Shown piece after piece: positions 34,209-43,795 of a DNA stretch of 64,000 nt (position 1 is the stretch's first letter; each line of letters opens with the position of its first letter). The notes beneath the pieces were generated by a model that was not told where the DNA came from, made no database searches, and worked only from the letters and a program-made list of their open reading frames with translations. The stretch lies in NCBI GenBank assembly GCA_963931605.1, contig OZ007031.1:806001-870000 (forward strand). Reading direction: 5' to 3'. A program made the translations under genes and the position numbers. Origin of the DNA: CALUOB01 sp944322305. Lineage in GTDB: Bacteria; Actinomycetota; Coriobacteriia; Coriobacteriales; Coriobacteriaceae.

Positions 34209-35336
34209 CTAGGCGCACAAAGCCTCAACTTCGTCGGCAAGGCGCGCAGCGGCCTCGGCCTGACCGAGCCCGCGGGCGCAGGCGGCCATGCGCTGGCGCG
34301 CCGAGGCGTCGCCGAGCAGGCGCAGAAGCTCGTCGGAGAAGCGCGCGGAGTCCAGCTCGTCGTCGGGCACGAGCACCGCCGCGCCCGCGTCGGTGAGGAA
34401 GCGCGCGTTGGTGGTCTGGTGATCCTCGGTGGCCAGCGGATACGGCACGAGGATGGAGGGCACGGCGAGCGCCGCGATCTCGGCAACCGACGAGGCCCCC
34501 GAGCGGGAGAGCACCAGGTCGGCGGCGGCCAGCATGTCGCCCATGTCCTCGATGTAGGGGCTCAGCAGGTAGCGGGCGCGCTGCTCCTCGGGCAGCTTGA
34601 GCGCGGCCCGCGTGGCCTCGTAGCCGTCCTCGCCCGCGGCGTGGACCACCCACACCTCCTCGCGGCGCAAAAGCTCGGGCGCCAGGCGGGCAAGCGCCTC
34701 GTTGATGTGGCGCGCGCCGAGCGAGCCGCCGAAGACGAGCAGCACCGTGGCGGACGCGGGGATCCCGAGCTTGGCGCGGCCGCGCTCGCGGCTGCCCTCG
34801 AGCACCGTGCGGCGCACGGGGTTGCCCGTCATGACGATGCGGGTGTCAGGCCCCTTCTTGGCCGCGAAGACGCGCTCCACGCTCGGCTGCGCAATGGCGA
34901 TGAGCGAGGCTATGCGCGCCGACTGCTTGTTGGCAAGCCCCGGCACGGAGTTCTGCTCGTGCAGGGCCACCGGGATCTTCAAGCGCGCGGCGGCGCGCAC
35001 CAGCGGCAGCTCCACGTAGGCGCCGAAGCCTATGGCTACATCGGGCCGCGCGGCGGGCGTGTCCGAGAAGTACTTCGCCAGGCGGCGCTCCTCGTGGCGC
35101 AGGTGCGCAAGCGCCGTCACGAGCGTCCAGGGCCGGGAGCGGTCGAAGCCGGTCACCTCGACCGGGAAGAAGTCGAAGCCCGCCTCGGGCACGAGCCTGC
35201 CCTCGAGGCGGCGCGTCTCGCCGTAGAAGCAAACGTCGTGGCCGCGGTCGCGCAGCTCCTGCGCCAGCGCGAGCGCCGGGTTCACGTGTCCGGCGGTGCC
35301 GCCCGCCGCGATAGCCATTTTCCCAGGGGTTGCCAT
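34209..35336 (-). CDS. murG: MurG transferase (lipid II synthesis)
   Basis: Membrane-associated glycosyltransferase adding GlcNAc to lipid I, 375 residues. G-loops AIAAGGTAGHVNPALALA and GGSLGARHINEAL, LHEQNSVPGLANK, SRSGASSVAEIAALAVPSIL and ATEDHQTTNA are all in place. The ATG at 35336 (AAGGGGA upstream) is chosen; ORF space upstream encodes a basic stretch overlapping ftsW and is rejected. Confidence 0.96.
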   Translation of the reverse strand: MATPGKMAIAAGGTAGHVNPALALAQELRDRGHDVCFYGETRRLEGRLVPEAGFDFFPVEVTGFDRSRPWTLVTALAHLRHEERRLAKYFSDTPAARPDVAIGFGAYVELPLVRAAARLKIPVALHEQNSVPGLANKQSARIASLIAIAQPSVERVFAAKKGPDTRIVMTGNPVRRTVLEGSRERGRAKLGIPASATVLLVFGGSLGARHINEALARLAPELLRREEVWVVHAAGEDGYEATRAALKLPEEQRARYLLSPYIEDMGDMLAAADLVLSRSGASSVAEIAALAVPSILVPYPLATEDHQTTNARFLTDAGAAVLVPDDELDSARFSDELLRLLGDASARQRMAACARGLGQAEAAARLADEVEALCA

Positions 35337-35403
35337 GCCGTCCCCTTTCCGTATCGTCCTCGCAGGCTCGGAAGGGCTCCTCCGCGCCTGCCGCCACCTT
35401 ATC

Positions 35404-37038
35404 CTACCGCGTTTGGCCATCCCGGCGCGAGCGGGTGCGCTCGCCGGCGTCTGCCGGACGATAACCGCCGCCCAGACGCACGTGCGGCCCGCGGGTGCGC
35501 AGGCGCTCGCTGGGGTCGGGCCCCAGGTTCACGCGCTCGTAGCCACCCGCGCGGGCGGCTCCGCGCCCGTCGCGCGCGCCCGCGCGCCCAGGGCCCGCCC
35601 CGGTGCGCGGCGAGGCGCCGGCGTCCCCGCGCCAAGGCGCGCGCCCCTCCCCGCCGCCGGAGCGCCCGGCGCCGCGCGGGCGCGGCGCGTCCGCGGTGCC
35701 CGCGCCCTTGCCTCCCTCGTAGACGGTGAAGGAGCCGGCGCGCTCGGAGCGGCGGCGCGCCGGGCCGGCCGTGCTCTCATCCACCAGCTCGAAGCGCTCG
35801 CGGCGCGCGTCGTGGAGGGTGCGCACGTTGCTTTCGATGGAGACGCGCAGAATGAGTCCCGACAGGATGAGGCACGAGATCATGGAGGAGCCGCCGGCGC
35901 TGATGAAGGGCAGCGGCTTGCCCGTCATGGGGATCACGCCGATGACGCCGAGCGCGTTGATAAGGAACTGCACCATGAAGATCACGGTGCACCCCGCAGC
36001 GATGAGGCGCCCTTGGAGCGTGGGCGACTGCCGGGCGATCTTGAGGCCGGCAAAGGCGAAGGCCGTGAACACCGCGAACAAGACGATGAGCCCGACGAAG
36101 CCCACCTCCTCGCCGACGATGGCCAGGATGTAGTCGTTGTGGGCCTCGGGCAGGTAGGAGTACTTGATGGTGGAGTTGCCGATGCCCCGGCCGAACAGGC
36201 CGCCCGAGGCGAACGCCATGATGGCGCGCGTGGCCTGGTAGCCGGTGTCGTACTCGTCGAGCCACGGGTCGGCCATGAAGCGCTGCAGGCGGTAGGGCTC
36301 GATGGCCACGAAGATCACGAACAGCGCGCCCAGGATCACCAGGCCGCCGATGAGCAGGGCGTAGGAGAACCCCGCGAGGTAGCACATGAACACGATCGAG
36401 GTGACGATGATCACCGAGGAGCCCATGTCGGGCTCGAGCATGATGCAGACGACGGGCACGCCCACGCACACCGCCAGCAGCTTGATGAAGGTGGGCGTGT
36501 CGATGCGCGTCCCCTCGTAGTAGTCCGAGAAGATCTTGGCCGCCGTGAGCACCACGGTGGCCTTGGCGAACTCCGAGGGCTGAAGCTGGCCGAGCAAGGG
36601 GATGGTGATCCAGCGGCGCGCGCCGTTGGCCTCGGTGCCCACGAGGGGCGTGACGACAAGGAAGAGCAGCACAACCGTCCAGCAGATCCACGTCTTGTTG
36701 GTAAGCCAGGTGTCCAGCGGGACGAAGGCCGCCACCACGCAGGCGATGGCGCCCACGGCGATGAAGATGGCCTGGCGCGTGAAGTAGTAGGTGGCGTCCT
36801 CGATCTGGGGGTCGGCCAGCGCCTCGATGGCCGAGGCGGAGTAGACCATGAGCAGGCCGAAGCCCACCAGCGCCACCAGGCAGGCGATGAACACCAGGCG
36901 CGGGCGCATGATGCGCGCCGGCACGCCGCCGATAAGGCGCTCGGACGACGAGACGCCCGCGCGCCCGGACGGGCGGGCGCCGGCGAGCGCCGTGGAAAGC
37001 GATTCGATGAGGTTGGGGTGCTGGGAGGTTCGGGCCAC
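35404..37038 (-). CDS. ftsW: SEDS-family septal glycosyltransferase FtsW
   Basis: Peptidoglycan polymerase of the SEDS family, 544 residues with about ten membrane helices. Signatures include VYSASAIEA, LGQLQPSEFAKATVVL, PDMGSSVIIV and PFISAGGSSMISC. After the last helix (about 415) comes a ~125-residue basic, Gly/Arg-rich, probably disordered cytoplasmic tail. Starts with GTG at 37038 after AAAGGAACC. Between murD and murG, the normal dcw position. RodA is an alternative by family, but context favours FtsW. Confidence 0.95.
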   Translation of the reverse strand: MARTSQHPNLIESLSTALAGARPSGRAGVSSSERLIGGVPARIMRPRLVFIACLVALVGFGLLMVYSASAIEALADPQIEDATYYFTRQAIFIAVGAIACVVAAFVPLDTWLTNKTWICWTVVLLFLVVTPLVGTEANGARRWITIPLLGQLQPSEFAKATVVLTAAKIFSDYYEGTRIDTPTFIKLLAVCVGVPVVCIMLEPDMGSSVIIVTSIVFMCYLAGFSYALLIGGLVILGALFVIFVAIEPYRLQRFMADPWLDEYDTGYQATRAIMAFASGGLFGRGIGNSTIKYSYLPEAHNDYILAIVGEEVGFVGLIVLFAVFTAFAFAGLKIARQSPTLQGRLIAAGCTVIFMVQFLINALGVIGVIPMTGKPLPFISAGGSSMISCLILSGLILRVSIESNVRTLHDARRERFELVDESTAGPARRRSERAGSFTVYEGGKGAGTADAPRPRGAGRSGGGEGRAPWRGDAGASPRTGAGPGRAGARDGRGAARAGGYERVNLGPDPSERLRTRGPHVRLGGGYRPADAGERTRSRRDGQTR

Positions 37039-37095
37039 GCTGGTTCCTTTGTGCTGCGATTGATCTGCTGTCTCGATATGGCCGAAAGCCCGGGG

Positions 37096-38514
37096 CTACG
37101 CGCGGGCGCTCTCGGCGGCGAGCCTGCCGACGAGCTCCTTGAAGCGCGCGCCGCGCTCCTCGAACCCGCCGAACTCGTCGAACGACGAGCAGGCCGGCGA
37201 GAGCAGCACGGTGTCGCCCGCATGCGCGATCGAGCGCGCCACGTCAAGCGCGTCGGCCATGTGGTCGGCCGCGGCCAGGTCGATCTCGGAGGCGCCCTCG
37301 GTCTCGGAGAAGGCCTTGAGGAAGCGCGGGCCCGCCTCGCCGTAGCACACCACGGCGCGCACCCGGCTCGCCACCTCTGCGGCGAACTCCGCAAGCGGCG
37401 TGCCCTTGTCGGTGCCGCCCGCGAGGAGCACCACGCGGCCCGCAGGGAAGGCGGTGAGCGCCTTCAGCACGGCGTCGGTGTTGGTTGCCTTGGAGTCGTT
37501 CACGTACGCCACGCCGTCAACCTCGGCCACCGGCTCGATGCGGTGCTCGAGCGGGGCGAAGGAGACGAGGCCTTGGCGCACCAGCTCGGCGTCGGCGCCC
37601 ACGAACAGCGCCACCGCCGCCGCGGCAAGCGCGTTCACGGCGTTGTGCTCGCCTTTGATCTTGAGCTCGGAGGCGGCGACGAGCTCGGTGAGCTCGCCGG
37701 CCAAGCGCACGAACAGCACGTCGTCCTCGGAGAGGAAGGCCGCGTCCGCAGCGCCGGTGTCGCGGCGCGCGAGCTCGCACAGGCGGATGCCGCGCGCGCG
37801 GATCGCGCCTGCCCGGGCGGCCGCGCCGGCATCGTCCATGTCCACCACCGCCAGGTCGCCGGCGTCCATGTTGGCGAACAGCCGCATCTTGGCGGCCGCG
37901 TAGTTCTCGTGCGTGCGGTGCCACTTAAGGTGGTCGGGGGTGATGTTGAGCAGCGCGCCGGCGCGCGGGTGCAGCTCGCGCGTGGTGGCGAGCTGGTAGC
38001 TGGAGAGCTCGGCCACGAACCACGAGCCCGGCGAGCGCTTGTCCACCCGCGAGATGGCGCAGGTGCCGATGTTGCCCACGGCGTCGGCGGCGATGCCGGC
38101 CTCAACCAGCAGGTGACGCGTCAGCGAGGTCACCGTGGTCTTGCCGTTGGTGCCGGTGATGCCCACCCAGCGCTCGGGGCTTGCGCGGAAGGCCAGCTCG
38201 GGCTCGCCGAAAATCTCGGCGGACGCCGCGCGGGCCGAGGCGAAGAAGTCGGAGAACTCCGAGATGCCCGGGCTCGCCACGCACACGTCGAAGGAGCCGG
38301 CGACCTCGTCGGTGCCGAAGACGAAGCGCACCCCCTCTGCGGCAAGGGCCTCGGTGGCAGTAGAGGGTGCAGACGCCGCGCCGCCGTACACGGTGATAGA
38401 GCTCACGCGCGGGCGCGAGCCCTCGGCGCTGTGGGCGAGCGCCCAGCGCACCACGTCGAGGCCGGTCTTACCCTGGCCGAGGACAAGCAGCGAGAACGTG
38501 TCAGGTAAAGCCAT
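37096..38514 (-). CDS. murD: UDP-N-acetylmuramoylalanine-D-glutamate ligase MurD
   Basis: Mur ligase adding D-Glu, 472 residues. N-terminal LVLGQGKTGLDVVRWAL, the ATP loop GITGTNGKTTVTSL, ELSSYQLATT, LNITPDHLKWH, the carbamylated-Lys region GEHNAVNALAAAA, and C-terminal DSKATNTDAVLKAL and LLAGGTDKGTPLAE are all visible. Lies 6 bp after mraY. Confidence 0.97.
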   Translation of the reverse strand: MALPDTFSLLVLGQGKTGLDVVRWALAHSAEGSRPRVSSITVYGGAASAPSTATEALAAEGVRFVFGTDEVAGSFDVCVASPGISEFSDFFASARAASAEIFGEPELAFRASPERWVGITGTNGKTTVTSLTRHLLVEAGIAADAVGNIGTCAISRVDKRSPGSWFVAELSSYQLATTRELHPRAGALLNITPDHLKWHRTHENYAAAKMRLFANMDAGDLAVVDMDDAGAAARAGAIRARGIRLCELARRDTGAADAAFLSEDDVLFVRLAGELTELVAASELKIKGEHNAVNALAAAAVALFVGADAELVRQGLVSFAPLEHRIEPVAEVDGVAYVNDSKATNTDAVLKALTAFPAGRVVLLAGGTDKGTPLAEFAAEVASRVRAVVCYGEAGPRFLKAFSETEGASEIDLAAADHMADALDVARSIAHAGDTVLLSPACSSFDEFGGFEERGARFKELVGRLAAESARA

Positions 38515-38520
38515 GTCAAC

Positions 38521-39552
38521 CTACCCCAGTTGGAAGAAGAGTGCCAAACCCACGGCGCCGAACGCGGCCGCCAAGATCCAGAAGCGGATGACCACCTTGG
38601 TCTCGGCCCAGCCGCTCTGCTCGAAGTGATGGTGGATGGGCGCCATGCGGAACACGCGCTTGCCCGTGCACTTGAAGCTCGCGACCTGGATCATGACCGA
38701 GAGCGCCTCCATGATGAACAGGCCGCCCACCACCAGCGAGATCACCTCGGTGTTGGTGAGGATGGCCACGCCGGCGAACGCCGCGCCGAGCGCGAGCGAC
38801 CCGGTGTCGCCCATGAAGATGCTCGCCGGGTAGCAGTTGTGCCACAGAAAGCCGATGCAGGCGCCGGCGCAAGCCGCGCAGAAGATGGCGAGGTTGGCGT
38901 CGTGCGACAAAAACGAGATCGCCGCCATCACGAGCATCGACATCATGGAGGTGCCGCCGGCCAGGCCGTCGAGGCCGTCGGTGAGGTTCACCGCGTTGGA
39001 CATGCCGGCGAGCAGCAGAAACACGAAGACGAGGTAGAGCCACGGGATGGTGACGACGCCGTCGCCCACGGGGATGGAGGTGGACAGCACGCCCAGGTCG
39101 ATGGTAAAGCCGCCCGGGAAGCGCACCTCCGGCTCAACCCCGCACAGGTTCACGGCGCACAGGCAAAACGCCACGCAGATGACCGTGAGGCCCGCCATCT
39201 TGGCTGCCGGCGTGAGCCCGAGCGAGCGGCCGTGCGTAACCGAGGTGAGGTCGTCCACCAAGCCCAGAAGGCCGCAGCAAAGCGTCACGCCCACCGCCAG
39301 GAAAATCTGCGAGGTAGGCTTGGCCATCACCAGGCACGAGACCACCAGGGCGATGAGGATCACGGCGCCGCCCATGGTGGGCGTGCCCTGCTTCACCAGG
39401 TGGCGCTGCGGGCCGTCGGCGCGCACCTCCTGGCCGAAGTGCTCGTGCTTCATGAGCTTGATCCACAGCGGCATGAGCAAAAGCGCCACGACCGCCGCGA
39501 TGCCGAGGGCCAAAAACACTTGGTAGGTGGGGTAAGCAGGGTTGCCTAGCAT
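38521..39552 (-). CDS. mraY: Phospho-N-acetylmuramoyl-pentapeptide-transferase MraY
   Basis: Integral membrane enzyme forming lipid I, 343 residues with about ten helices. Motifs GPQRHLVKQGTPTMGGA, the catalytic DDLTSV, NAVNLTDGLDGLAGG, and FMGDTGSLALGAA with APIHHHFE near the end are complete. ATG at 39552 overlaps the murF stop by 7 bp; the site is GGAAGGAG about 11 nt upstream. Longer in-frame extension lies inside murF and is rejected. Confidence 0.97.
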   Translation of the reverse strand: MLGNPAYPTYQVFLALGIAAVVALLLMPLWIKLMKHEHFGQEVRADGPQRHLVKQGTPTMGGAVILIALVVSCLVMAKPTSQIFLAVGVTLCCGLLGLVDDLTSVTHGRSLGLTPAAKMAGLTVICVAFCLCAVNLCGVEPEVRFPGGFTIDLGVLSTSIPVGDGVVTIPWLYLVFVFLLLAGMSNAVNLTDGLDGLAGGTSMMSMLVMAAISFLSHDANLAIFCAACAGACIGFLWHNCYPASIFMGDTGSLALGAAFAGVAILTNTEVISLVVGGLFIMEALSVMIQVASFKCTGKRVFRMAPIHHHFEQSGWAETKVVIRFWILAAAFGAVGLALFFQLG

Positions 39553-40991
39553 GAGGAGCAGACTCCTTCCACAAAGCGGTCGAGGCCCACGAAGCGCGAG
39601 CCCTTCACGAGCACGAGGTCCTGCGGGCCGAGCGCGCCGCGCAGGCGGCGCACGCAGCGCTCGGCGTCCGGGATGACGCGGATGCGCGCGGGCTCCATCC
39701 CCATGGTGCGGGCGGCCTCGGCCATGGCCTGGGCGTTGTCGGCGCCCACGCACACGAGCAGGTCGGGCTTCTTGGCGGCGGCGTAGGCGCCCACCAGCGC
39801 GTGCAGGCGCGGGCCCTCCTCGCCCAGCTCGCCGATCTCGCCGAGCACGGCGACGCGGTCGCCCTCGCAGGGCAGCGAGCAGAGCAGGTCGAGCGCGGCG
39901 GCCATGGAGTCGGGGCTCGCGTTGTACGAGTCGTCGATGACGCGGGTGCCGGCCGGCGTGACGCGCTGCTCCTGGCGCATGTGCGCCGGACGGGCGGCGG
40001 CCAGCGCCTCCTTGATCTCGTAGGCGGGGATGCCCAGCTCGCGGGCGCAGGCGCAGGCGAGCAGCGCGTCCGGCACCGCCTGGGCGCCGGTGATGCCCAG
40101 CGTCACGCGCTCCTGCGTGGCGTCAGCCAGCTCGAGGGTGAAGCTCGCGCGGCTCTCCGCGTCGAGCTCGACGTCGCGCGCCGACACGTCGTCGTCGCCG
40201 GACATGCCGCACAGCACCACCTCGATGCCGCGGGGCTTGGCGTAGTTCTCGATGATGAAGGGGGTGAAGTCGTCCTCGCCCGAGAGGAACAGGCGCGAGT
40301 GGTGCCCCTCGAAGTTCTCGGCGCTCGGCGGCATGCCCTCGAGTATCTCGGCCTTGGCGCGGGCGATGTTCTCGCGCGAGCCGAGCCGGCCGATGTGCGA
40401 GGTACCGATCTTGGTGATGATGCCGTAGGTGGGCTGCGCCACGCGCGTGAGGGCGGAAATCTGCCCGGGCGCGTCCATGCCCATCTCGAGCACGAGGATC
40501 TGCGTGTCAGCCGGCGCCGCGAGGATCGTCAGCGGCAGGCCGATCTCGTTGTTGTGGTTGCCCTCGGTGGCGTGGACCCGGTAGCGCTTGGCGAGAAGGT
40601 CGCGCACGAGCTCCTTGGTGGTGGTCTTGCCCACCGAGCCGGTGATGCCCACCACGGTGGCGTGCATGCGGGCGCGGTAGCCCTGCGCCAGGCGCTGCAG
40701 GAAGACCGTGGGGTCGTCGGTGGTGAACAGCGCGCACTCGTGCTCGTCGGCGAGCCTCACCAGGGCGCGGGAGGGCTCCTCGGTCATGACCACGCACGCG
40801 GCGCCGGCCTCGACGGCCTGCGGGGCGAAGGCGTTGCCGTTGACCTTCTCGCCCGGGAACGCAACGAAGATCGAATCCTGCGCGACGGCGCGCGAGTCTA
40901 TCACCACGCCGCGGCACACCCTGTCGGCGTTGCCGGTCACCGGTTTTGCGCCCGTCACCGCCTCGAGGTACTTGACCGCGATCTCTATCAT
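39546..40991 (-). CDS. murF: UDP-MurNAc-tripeptide-D-alanyl-D-alanine ligase MurF
   Basis: Adds D-Ala-D-Ala to the UDP-MurNAc tripeptide, 481 residues. Seen are the N-terminal VVIDSRAVAQDSIFVA, the ATP loop GITGSVGKTTTKEL, EGNHNNEIGLPLTIL, LEMGMDAPGQIS, KIGTSHIGRLGS, VIDDSYNASPDSMAAAL and AVLGEIGELG. ATG at 40991 has AAGGAG upstream. Upstream lies a 451-bp gap where murE would normally be. Confidence 0.96.
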   Translation of the reverse strand: MIEIAVKYLEAVTGAKPVTGNADRVCRGVVIDSRAVAQDSIFVAFPGEKVNGNAFAPQAVEAGAACVVMTEEPSRALVRLADEHECALFTTDDPTVFLQRLAQGYRARMHATVVGITGSVGKTTTKELVRDLLAKRYRVHATEGNHNNEIGLPLTILAAPADTQILVLEMGMDAPGQISALTRVAQPTYGIITKIGTSHIGRLGSRENIARAKAEILEGMPPSAENFEGHHSRLFLSGEDDFTPFIIENYAKPRGIEVVLCGMSGDDDVSARDVELDAESRASFTLELADATQERVTLGITGAQAVPDALLACACARELGIPAYEIKEALAAARPAHMRQEQRVTPAGTRVIDDSYNASPDSMAAALDLLCSLPCEGDRVAVLGEIGELGEEGPRLHALVGAYAAAKKPDLLVCVGADNAQAMAEAARTMGMEPARIRVIPDAERCVRRLRGALGPQDLVLVKGSRFVGLDRFVEGVCSSC

Positions 40992-41132
40992 GTGCCAACT
41001 CCTTATGTCAGGCCTTGCTCTGAGGCGCTGCTTCACGGATACACAGACGCTAATCATTCTAGCGCGTCCGTCCGCCCGCAACTCGCCCGCCCCCAGAAAC
41101 CACAAGACAGGCGACGCGGCGATCCAGCGCCC

Positions 41133-41202
41133 GGCGGGCAGGGACACAAGGACCTCGATTTTGCCCGTTATCAAAATCGAGAACCTTGTGTCCCTGCCCG
41201 CC
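41133..41202. repeat. Nested hairpin, class C, copy 3
   Basis: Perfect 19-bp outer stem GGCGGGCAGGGACACAAGG (41133-41151 with 41184-41202) and a perfect 10-bp inner stem CTCGATTTTG / CAAAATCGAG (41154-41163 with 41172-41181), with an 8-nt loop. Lies in the ftsI-murF gap (40992-41442), which has no gene. Confidence 0.8.
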
Positions 41203-41364
41203 TCCAGCAGCGCGAGCCGCGTAACACCAAAAACACCCTCATGCGCCTGCAACGTAGCCGAAGCCGGTTCCGAAACCTAACAGCGGGCTGCCCTTAGATT
41301 CTTACCGGCACTCCTCCCTCTCGCGCGCCCCCTTCCGCACCACCACCAGCGACAGCGCATACCT

Positions 41365-41436
41365 GGGCGGCCGGCCCGGCAAGGTTCTGAAATCCGATAT
41401 CGGGCGGATTTCAGGTTCTTGTCGGACCGACCGCCC
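41365..41436. repeat. Nested hairpin, class C, copy 4
   Basis: Outer arms 41365-41383 and 41418-41436 match at 16 of 19 positions, with the differences allowing G-U pairs. Inner stem CTGAAATCCG / CGGATTTCAG (41387-41396 with 41405-41414) is perfect with an 8-nt loop. Same architecture and size as copy 3, from which it is 162 bp away; it ends 6 bp before the ftsI stop. Confidence 0.78.
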
Positions 41437-41442
41437 CCGGAA

Positions 41443-43302
41443 TCATTCCTCGCTGGTAGAGGTGCGCGTGGGGGCTACGCGCAGGGTTGAGAGGGCCGTC
41501 TCCATGATGGTTTTGAACGCGGGGGCCGCGAAGTCGCCGCCGTGGTAGGGGGTGCCGTCCAGGCACACGTAACCGAGCACGCGCGCGTCCTCGGTGGGCG
41601 CGAAGCCTATGAAGGAGCTCATGAACAGGCCCTCCTCGTAGCCGCCGTCCTGGTCCACGCGCTCGCCGGTGCCGGTCTTCCCCGCCACGTCGTAGCCGCT
41701 GATGGCAGCCGAGCGACCCGTGCCGTCGTCGACCACGCCCTGCATCATCTCGGCCACGTCGGCGGCGGTGTCCTCCCCCATGATCTTCTCGTCCCCGTCC
41801 GACCAGTCAACGGCCTGACCGCCCTGGGAGAGCAGGAAGTGCGGGGTGTGCGCCACGCCGCCGTCGGCCACGGCGGCCACGGCGCGCGCCATCTGGATGG
41901 GCGCCACCGAGAGCGCCTGGCCAAACGACATGGCGCCCACGCTCGCGCCGGTGTAGTCCTCGCGCGCGGTGACGAGGCCGGTGACCTCGCCGGGGAAGTC
42001 GATGCCGGTGGTGGCGCCGATGCCGAACTTCTCCAGGTACTTCGAGAACGCGTCGTCGCCCACGGCCTGGCCCACCAAGGCGGCGCCGGCGTTGGAGGAG
42101 CGGCGCAGGATCTCGGCGAGCGTCATGTCCATGGTCTCGGAGCGACCGTCGTCGTCGCTCACGTAGTCGTCGCCCACCTTGACGCTCGCGGGCACCGAAA
42201 GCTTCGAGGAGGTGGTGAACTCGCCGGACTCCAGCGCCATGGAGGCCGTGAGCACCTTGAAGGTGGAACCGGGCTCGTAGGCGTCGGTCACGATGCGCAG
42301 GTTCATGTCCTCGGAGGCGACCTGGGTGAGGTCGGAGGGGTCGTAGGTGGGGTTGGAGCAGGCTGCGAGGATCTCGCCGGTGGCGGGGTCGACCACCACC
42401 GCCGAGCCCGTCTCGGCCTCGCTGTTCTCAACCGCCTGGGCAAGCGCGTCCTCGGCGGCCTGCTGGATGTTCACGTCGATGGTCAGCACGATGTCGGTGC
42501 CGTCCTTGGCGGGCGTCTCCTCGTAGGTGCCGCCGGCGACGGCGGACCCGTCGAGGGCGTGCTCGCGCTTGAGGGTGCCGTTCTCACCCGAGAGGATGTC
42601 GTTGTACTGGAGCTCGATGCCGGTGATGCCCTCGTTGTCGGCGTTGACCACGCCGAGCACCTGCGAGGCCAGGCTGCCGTAGGGGTAGACGCGCTTCATG
42701 GCCTGCTCGAACTCGATGCCGTCGATGTCGAGGTCGGCGATCTGCTGGGCCACGTCGGTGTCCACCTGGCGCTTGATGTAGACGTAAGGCTCGTCTGAGC
42801 TCAAGAGGGCGTGCACGTCGCTTTCCTTCATGCCGAGGAGATCGGCGATGTCCGCGGCCGCCGCGTCCTTGTCCTTCACCAGGCCCGGGCGGGCGCAGAC
42901 GTTGCGGCACTCCTCGCTCATGGCCAGGATGTTGCCGTTGCGGTCGTAGATGGTGCCGCGCTTGGCGTAGAGCGTCGCGTCGGTCAGGCGGTACTGGTCG
43001 GCGCGGGCGCGGTAGGTGTCGGCGTTCACGATGTCGTAGTCAACCAGGCGCACCACGCCCAAGGCGAGCACGACCAGGAACAGCGCCATGACGACGGTCC
43101 AGCGCGACGGGCGCTCGTGCGACATGTCGGCGTGCAAAAGCCACGGGCCGCGATTCCCGCGGCCAGGGCGGGCGGCACGGCCCCCGCGGCCCGCGGCTCC
43201 CTGCTGCGAGAAACGGCGCGAGCCCGTGTGCCCGCGCCGCTCGGCGTTGTTTCTGCTGTTGAGGGGACGGCGGTCCTGCCCGCCGCGACCGTATCTGTCC
43301 AT
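41443..43302 (-). CDS. ftsI: Penicillin-binding protein FtsI/PBP2 (septal transpeptidase)
   Basis: Class B PBP of 619 residues. A basic cytoplasmic N-terminus (1-66), a membrane anchor (about 68-88), a PBP-dimer domain (RGTIYDRNGNILA onward) and the transpeptidase domain follow. The latter has SxxK in EPGSTFKVLT, SSN in RRSSNAGAAL and KTG in AGKTGTGE. No PASTA repeats are seen. Position after ftsL identifies it as the septal enzyme. ATG 43302 follows AAAGGGGA, 16 bp after ftsL. Confidence 0.95.
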   Translation of the reverse strand: MDRYGRGGQDRRPLNSRNNAERRGHTGSRRFSQQGAAGRGGRAARPGRGNRGPWLLHADMSHERPSRWTVVMALFLVVLALGVVRLVDYDIVNADTYRARADQYRLTDATLYAKRGTIYDRNGNILAMSEECRNVCARPGLVKDKDAAAADIADLLGMKESDVHALLSSDEPYVYIKRQVDTDVAQQIADLDIDGIEFEQAMKRVYPYGSLASQVLGVVNADNEGITGIELQYNDILSGENGTLKREHALDGSAVAGGTYEETPAKDGTDIVLTIDVNIQQAAEDALAQAVENSEAETGSAVVVDPATGEILAACSNPTYDPSDLTQVASEDMNLRIVTDAYEPGSTFKVLTASMALESGEFTTSSKLSVPASVKVGDDYVSDDDGRSETMDMTLAEILRRSSNAGAALVGQAVGDDAFSKYLEKFGIGATTGIDFPGEVTGLVTAREDYTGASVGAMSFGQALSVAPIQMARAVAAVADGGVAHTPHFLLSQGGQAVDWSDGDEKIMGEDTAADVAEMMQGVVDDGTGRSAAISGYDVAGKTGTGERVDQDGGYEEGLFMSSFIGFAPTEDARVLGYVCLDGTPYHGGDFAAPAFKTIMETALSTLRVAPTRTSTSEE

Positions 43303-43318
43303 AGGGTCCCCTTTAGGG

Positions 43319-43795
43319 TTACTCGGTGGCGCTTGAGGCGGGGGCAGCGTCGGCGTCCGCGGAGGCGGCGTCGGAGGAGCCGGACACGTCGAGAACCACG
43401 CGGTCCTCGGGCTCCACCATGCCGAGCGTGCCGGTGGCGATGCTCTTGATGCGGGCGTCGGCGCCGTAGACCGACTGCATCACCTGGAGGTTGCGACCCT
43501 CCTCCACGGCGGCGTCCATCTCCTCGCGGATCGAGGCGGTCTCGTTCATGGCGGCGTTGGTGGCGCCGAAGATGGCCACGCGCGCGATGCCCACGCCCAC
43601 GAAGATGAGGGCGAGCACCACGAACACCTTGACCACGTGGACGAACGCGGGGCTGACGAGCTGGTCGGCCTGGCGCCCGGCGCCGGTGTAGACGTCGAAG
43701 CGCGGCGCGGGGGCATGCGGCGCTACCTCGCGCCGCAGCTCCTCCGCCTCTTGGAAATCATAGGCAACGGCTGCGTTTGAAGTGTGATAGCCCAT
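43319..43795 (-). CDS. ftsL: FtsL-like divisome protein
   Basis: 158-residue bitopic protein. A ~50-residue cytoplasmic part is followed by a membrane helix (about 52-72), a short coiled coil (about 80-110, ETASIREEMDAAVEEGRNLQ) and the IATGTLGMVEPEDR segment typical of FtsL/DivIC C-termini. It ends in an Asp/Ala/Ser-rich tail. Sequence similarity in this family is always low; the call rests on topology and the position between rsmH and ftsI. Confidence 0.8.
   Translation of the reverse strand: MGYHTSNAAVAYDFQEAEELRREVAPHAPAPRFDVYTGAGRQADQLVSPAFVHVVKVFVVLALIFVGVGIARVAIFGATNAAMNETASIREEMDAAVEEGRNLQVMQSVYGADARIKSIATGTLGMVEPEDRVVLDVSGSSDAASADADAAPASSATE

Noticed and set aside
35296..38508. 1070-residue open frame on the + strand across murG-ftsW-murD
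   Set aside because: Runs antisense to three firmly identified genes and has Arg/His/Ala-rich composition typical of shadow frames.
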